From Streptococcus hillyeri (GTDB lineage Bacteria; Bacillota; Bacilli; Lactobacillales; Streptococcaceae): a DNA stretch of 64,000 nucleotides. The position numbers and the translations under genes were made by a program. The notes under the pieces were generated by a model. That model saw only the letters and a list, made by a program, of their open reading frames with translations. It was not told where the DNA came from and did no database searches. Below are positions 60,385-64,000 of this stretch, in pieces (position 1 is the stretch's first letter; each line of letters starts with the position of its first letter). The stretch covers positions 62,001 to 126,000 of the forward strand of contig NZ_RCVM01000003.1 in the NCBI RefSeq assembly GCF_003686955.1, written 5' to 3'.

Positions 60385-60766
60385 GTTATTTTCTTTTTTA
60401 GCACTTATCCTTATGTGGTTCGGGGCGGAAGCGACCTCCTACAGAGTTCCATTGCTAAATTTGAGCCCAATCATCCTTGCAGGGGACTACTACGAAATTG
60501 AGTTTCAATTTCTGTAATTCTCCCAAAAGTCCGTTCTTATCAAAGGTAACCTCTGAGATCTCTCATTTCTAATCTCAGACTTATGTCACTTTCCAGTTTC
60601 TCAGTAACAGGCTTTGATAGTCTCTCCCCAGACTATCAAACTCCACAGAACAGTTTCACCAATAAGAGGGCAACTATGGCGAAAGAAAGGTTTAAACTCA
60701 CTACATTCGTTGGCTTATCACTAATATTAAAGGTTCTAAAATTCTAATTTTGATTTTGAACCATTA
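60385..60766 (+). repeat. BOX-like modular repeat, copy E
   Basis: Begins near TTTTTTAGCACTTATCC, contains CTCCTACAGAGTTCCATT, ACAGTTTCACCAATAAGAG, ACTATGGCGAAAGAAA and ends GGTTCTAAAATTCTAATTTTGATTTTGAA. Same module order as copy B. The 60250-60974 gap holds this element, the PAP2 terminator and, at its end, a probable -10 (TATAAT near 60909) for the next gene. Confidence 0.7.
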
Positions 60767-60974
60767 TATTTTTATAGTGAGTTGCGAGGAGACCTAACCT
60801 TACCAAGAAGAAATAATGTGCAAAATGTTTTTACTTCAACTAAAATTAATTTCTTATTTGGACCAACCTATGTAACGTCACACACAATCTTCCTACAAGT
60901 TTTATGCTATAATAGTTGAGATTGGACATTAACCATTATTCAAAGATATCATCAATACTAGAGAGGAAGCGATT

Positions 60975-62627
60975 ATGTCATTCGATGGCTTTTTATTACA
61001 TCACCTGACAAAGGAACTTCAAGATGATCTCCTTTTTGGACGCATTCAAAAAGTGAATCAACCCTTTGAACGTGAATTAGTTCTTACCGTTCGTAATAAT
61101 CGTCAAAATTACAAACTCTTATTATCTGCCCACCCTGTTTTTGGACGTATTCAAACCACAAGTGCTGAGTTTCAGAATCCGCAAACTCCTAATACTTATA
61201 CCATGATTATGCGCAAGTACCTTCAAGGTGCTGTCATCGAAGATATTCAGCAGATTGAAAACGATCGTATTCTAGAAATCTCAGTTTCTAATAAAAATGA
61301 AATTGGGGACGCTATCAAGGTGACTCTTGTTGTCGAAATTATGGGAAAACATTCTAATATTATTCTGATTGACAAAAATGAGAGTAAAATTATTGAATCC
61401 ATCAAGCATGTTGGCTTTTCTCAAAACTCTTACCGCACCATTTTACCAGGTTCAACCTATATTGCTCCGCCACAGACTAACGCGGTAAATCCCTTTAATA
61501 TCTCAGACACCAAGCTTTTTGAAATCTTGCAAACAGAGGACTTATCTCCTAAGAACCTTCAAAAACTTTTTCAGGGACTGGGTCGCGATACTGCTAGTCA
61601 ATTGTCTGCACAGCTTGGAACTGACAAACTCAAACATTTCCGAGCTTTCTTTACCCAAAAAACACAGCCTCATCTGACAGAAAAAAGCTTCGCTGCTCTT
61701 CCATTTTCCGATAGCATTCAAGGCTTCAACACACTGTCAGAACTCATGGACTTTTTCTATGGGGAAAAAGCAGAGCGGGACCGCATTGCTCAGCAGGCTA
61801 GTGATTTGCTCCACCGTGTACAAAATGAGCTGGAAAAGAATCGTAAAAAATTAGGCAAGCAAGAAGCCGAGCTTTTGGCGACTGAAAATGCTGAAGAATT
61901 CCGCCAAAAAGGTGAACTTTTGACCACCTATCTCAGCTTAGTGCCAAATAATAAATCCTCTGTTGAGCTTGATAACTACTATACTGGTGAGAAAATCACG
62001 ATTGCTCTTGATGTCGCTCTCACACCGAACCAAAATGCCCAGCGCTATTTTAAAAAATACCAAAAACTCAAAGAGGCTGTTAAGCACTTGACTGGTCTTA
62101 TTGAAGAAACCAAGCAGACCATTGAATATTTTGAGTCTGTTGATTACAATCTCTCTCAGGCTAATATGGATGAGATTGAAGATATTCGTGAAGAGCTTGT
62201 TCAAGCTGGCTTTATGAAACGCCGTGCCACTGATAAACGTCACAAACGTAAAAAGCCTGAGCAATATCTCGCATCTGACGGTAAAACCATTATTATGGTC
62301 GGTCGTAATAATCTTCAAAATGAAGAATTGACTTTCAAAATGGCTAAAAAAGGTGAACTTTGGTTCCATGCTAAAGACATCCCTGGTTCACATGTCATTA
62401 TCAAAGATAATCTGGATCCTTCTGATGAGGTAAAAACAGACGCTGCTGAGCTTGCAGCCTACTATTCTAAAGCAAGACTCTCCAACCTTGTCCAAGTGGA
62501 TATGATTGAAGCTAAAAAGCTCAATAAACCTACTGGTGGAAAACCTGGTTTTGTAACTTATACAGGACAAAAAACCTTGCGCGTCACACCAACCGAAGAA
62601 AAAATTAACAGCATGAGGTTAAACTAA
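60975..62627 (+). CDS. rqcH: NFACT protein RqcH / fibronectin-binding PavA-Fbp54
   Basis: 550 residues. N-terminal NFACT-N (MSFDGFLLHHLTKELQDDLL), central coiled coil (about 270-420) and NFACT-R domain (GKTIIMVGRNNLQNEELTFK, WFHAKDIPGSHVII). In Bacillus RqcH adds alanine tails to stalled nascent chains; streptococcal members also act as surface fibronectin-binding adhesins (PavA, Fbp54). No signal peptide. AGGAAG before the ATG. The LysR gene starts directly after its stop. Confidence 0.93.
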   Translation: MSFDGFLLHHLTKELQDDLLFGRIQKVNQPFERELVLTVRNNRQNYKLLLSAHPVFGRIQTTSAEFQNPQTPNTYTMIMRKYLQGAVIEDIQQIENDRILEISVSNKNEIGDAIKVTLVVEIMGKHSNIILIDKNESKIIESIKHVGFSQNSYRTILPGSTYIAPPQTNAVNPFNISDTKLFEILQTEDLSPKNLQKLFQGLGRDTASQLSAQLGTDKLKHFRAFFTQKTQPHLTEKSFAALPFSDSIQGFNTLSELMDFFYGEKAERDRIAQQASDLLHRVQNELEKNRKKLGKQEAELLATENAEEFRQKGELLTTYLSLVPNNKSSVELDNYYTGEKITIALDVALTPNQNAQRYFKKYQKLKEAVKHLTGLIEETKQTIEYFESVDYNLSQANMDEIEDIREELVQAGFMKRRATDKRHKRKKPEQYLASDGKTIIMVGRNNLQNEELTFKMAKKGELWFHAKDIPGSHVIIKDNLDPSDEVKTDAAELAAYYSKARLSNLVQVDMIEAKKLNKPTGGKPGFVTYTGQKTLRVTPTEEKINSMRLN

Positions 62628-63536
62628 ATGCGTATTCAACAATTACACTACATTATCAAAATCGTTGAAACTGGTTCTATGAATGAAGCTGCCAAGCAAC
62701 TCTATATCACGCAGCCCAGTCTCTCCAATGCTGTTCGTGACCTTGAACGTGAGATGGGCATTGATATTTTTATCCGTAATCCCAAAGGGATTACACTAAC
62801 TAAAGATGGGGTGGAATTTCTCTCTTATGCTCGTCAGGTTGTGGAACAAACCTCACTTTTAGAAGAACGCTATAAAAATCCGACTGCTAATCGTGAATTG
62901 TTCTCAGTTTCCTCGCAGCACTACGCTTTCGTAGTCAATGCCTTTGTCTCGCTGCTAAAAGGGACTGATATGAGTCGTTACGAACTCTTTTTGCGAGAAA
63001 CAAGGACCTGGGAAATCATTGATGACGTAAAAAACTTCCGTTCTGAGATTGGGGTACTTTTCCTCAACAACTACAATCGTGATGTTTTGACTAAAATGCT
63101 TGATGATAATCGTCTCACCTATACTCCACTCTTCACAGCTCTTCCCCATATCTTTGTCTCTAAAACCCATCCTCTAGCACAAAAGGATATTGTTAGTCTA
63201 GAGGATTTAGAAGAGTACCCTTACTTCTCCTATGACCAAGGGATTCATAACTCTTTCTACTTTGCAGAGGAAATTTTAGCACAGGTTCCTCATAAAAAAT
63301 CCATCGTCGTTTCCGACCGTGCCACCTTGTTCAATCTTCTCATCGGTTTGGATGGCTATACCATTGCGACAGGTATTTTAAACAGCAACCTTAACGGTGA
63401 CAATATTGCCTCAATCCCACTGGATGTCGATGATGAAATCGAACTCGTCTATATCCAACATGAGAAAGCTAATTTATCAAAAATGGGGGAAAAATTCATT
63501 GACTACCTCTTAGAAGAAGTTAAATTTGACGAATAA
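62628..63536 (+). CDS. LysR family transcriptional regulator (CpsY/MtaR-like)
   Basis: 302 residues. N-terminal winged helix (IQQLHYIIKIVETGSMNEAA, TQPSLSNAVRDLE) and a substrate-binding domain. Resembles CpsY/MtaR-type regulators of methionine and cysteine supply in streptococci, but the exact ortholog is not settled. Its ATG immediately follows the rqcH stop (TAAATG), so the two are co-transcribed. A bidirectional terminator follows. Confidence 0.88.
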   Translation: MRIQQLHYIIKIVETGSMNEAAKQLYITQPSLSNAVRDLEREMGIDIFIRNPKGITLTKDGVEFLSYARQVVEQTSLLEERYKNPTANRELFSVSSQHYAFVVNAFVSLLKGTDMSRYELFLRETRTWEIIDDVKNFRSEIGVLFLNNYNRDVLTKMLDDNRLTYTPLFTALPHIFVSKTHPLAQKDIVSLEDLEEYPYFSYDQGIHNSFYFAEEILAQVPHKKSIVVSDRATLFNLLIGLDGYTIATGILNSNLNGDNIASIPLDVDDEIELVYIQHEKANLSKMGEKFIDYLLEEVKFDE

Positions 63537-63540
63537 CCAA

Positions 63541-63577
63541 AAAAATCGAGCGGATAACAATTCCACTCGATTTTTTT
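63541..63577. terminator. bidirectional terminator
   Basis: AAAAATCGAG / CTCGATTTTT arms with a 16-nt loop between the LysR gene and the convergent csm6-like gene. Confidence 0.85.
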
Positions 63578-63583
63578 ATGTTA

Positions 63584-64000
63584 TCACAAAAGTTGTGCTT
63601 TTATGAGCTGATTTACCTTATCGTAATAAAAGTCTTTTGTATCATAAATCACACCAGCTTCTTGTGCTAGAAAAATAATTTTCTCCAAAAAAATCTGCGA
63701 TGAAAATTTTGTGGTGCGATGGAGCTCTTCTTCATCAAATGGTTTAATCAGATGGGCAAGAGGATTTCGCACTGCCTTTTCTAACTGACGAAGCTGTGCA
63801 ACCGTATCTTTAATCGCTTTCGAAAAATCGGTCACCTCAATCAAATCGGCTAGACTTTTTGAAGTCACTTTGCTATCACGGCGCTCCGAGACAAAAGCTT
63901 GGACGAAAGGATTAGTAGAGTTCACCATCTCACCAAATTTCCAACTATCGTACTGATCCGATTTGGTATCATGGATAAATTGTTTTAAATCTGGTACCTT
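63584..64000 (-). CDS. csm6: probable Csm6 (type III-A CRISPR ring-nuclease-activated RNase), C-terminal part
   Basis: 139 codons including stop are inside the window and the frame is open to the right edge (KVPDLKQFIHDTKSDQ...). The segment has LRQLEKAVRNPLAHLIKPFDE, in which RNPLAH fits the R-x4-6-H motif of HEPN ribonucleases, and continues as the helical C-terminus typical of Csm6. Csm6 is the cyclic oligoadenylate-activated RNase of type III-A systems. The CARF domain and other csm genes would lie beyond the edge. The motif is seen; the family is inferred. Confidence 0.6.
   Translation of the reverse strand, partial: KVPDLKQFIHDTKSDQYDSWKFGEMVNSTNPFVQAFVSERRDSKVTSKSLADLIEVTDFSKAIKDTVAQLRQLEKAVRNPLAHLIKPFDEEELHRTTKFSSQIFLEKIIFLAQEAGVIYDTKDFYYDKVNQLIKAQLL

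Noticed and set aside
60440-60650. Short minus-strand readings in the PAP2-rqcH gap
   Set aside because: Interrupted by stops in all frames and overlapped by BOX-like modules; no protein similarity recognised.
63549-63565. Sequence GAGCGGATAACAATTCC resembling the E. coli lac operator
   Set aside because: It is the loop of a terminator hairpin and lies outside any promoter; the flanks do not continue the operator symmetry. Treated as chance similarity, though vector contamination cannot be fully excluded.

Overview
The window is a low-GC Firmicutes chromosome segment that I read as Streptococcus. Evidence is the combination of LPXTG and Excalibur surface proteins, a RofA/Mga-type regulator, MntE, PavA/RqcH, a Psr-type LytR-CpsA-Psr protein at the end of an aroA-aroK-pheA operon, a clpP promoter with a CIRCE operator, and BOX-like intergenic repeats. 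Species is not resolved. No tRNA, rRNA or CRISPR repeat array was seen, but the right edge carries the 3' end of a probable csm6.

Layout. 1-8.8 kb: replication and housekeeping genes on the minus strand (rsmI end, yabA, holB, tmk, CBS-ACT protein, yihY, map, SpxR-like regulator, GNAT, two-component system). 8.9-16.1 kb: accessory surface region with a secreted three-repeat helical protein, a class C sortase pseudogene split by a mobile BOX-like repeat, a RofA-like regulator broken by one stop codon, and a 1037-residue LPXTG leucine-rich-repeat protein. 16.2-19.3 kb: remnant of an element inserted in the 3' end of rlmCD, holding a decayed large serine recombinase and an intact two-gene unit (small membrane protein plus DUF697-type GTPase). 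19.3-31.9 kb: rlmCD, psr and the aromatic amino acid genes in two operons, headed by a frameshifted rRNA methyltransferase. 31.9-45.5 kb: LtaS-like enzyme, fhs, C39 peptidase, murD-murG-divIB, serine hydrolase, sodA, lipoprotein, holA. 45.5-47.5 kb: MazEF-like toxin-antitoxin plus Excalibur protein, bounded by 29-bp near-identical direct repeats. 47.5-63.5 kb: DUF3042, clpP, upp, methyltransferase, flavin disulfide reductase, glycine riboswitch-agcS, mntE, pepF, trmL with a structured leader, FMN riboswitch-ribU, PAP2, rqcH, LysR regulator.

How parts work together. The aro genes form two transcription units covering most of the shikimate-to-prephenate-to-Phe/Tyr route. murD-murG-divIB link peptidoglycan precursors to division; psr and the LtaS-like enzyme act on secondary wall polymers. 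The two riboswitches match their transporters (glycine/alanine importer and riboflavin importer).

Most unusual points: (1) a 288-bp BOX-like repeat sits precisely inside the sortase gene and removing it with one TAA copy restores the reading frame; (2) the GTPase islet at rlmCD lies between two degenerate copies of the rlmCD 3' end; (3) the toxin-antitoxin islet is flanked by duplicated promoter sequence; (4) the trmL leader has mutually exclusive hairpins; (5) several genes have an extended -10 box only 6-9 nt before the start codon, suggesting leaderless mRNAs. All calls come from reading the sequence; no database search was run.
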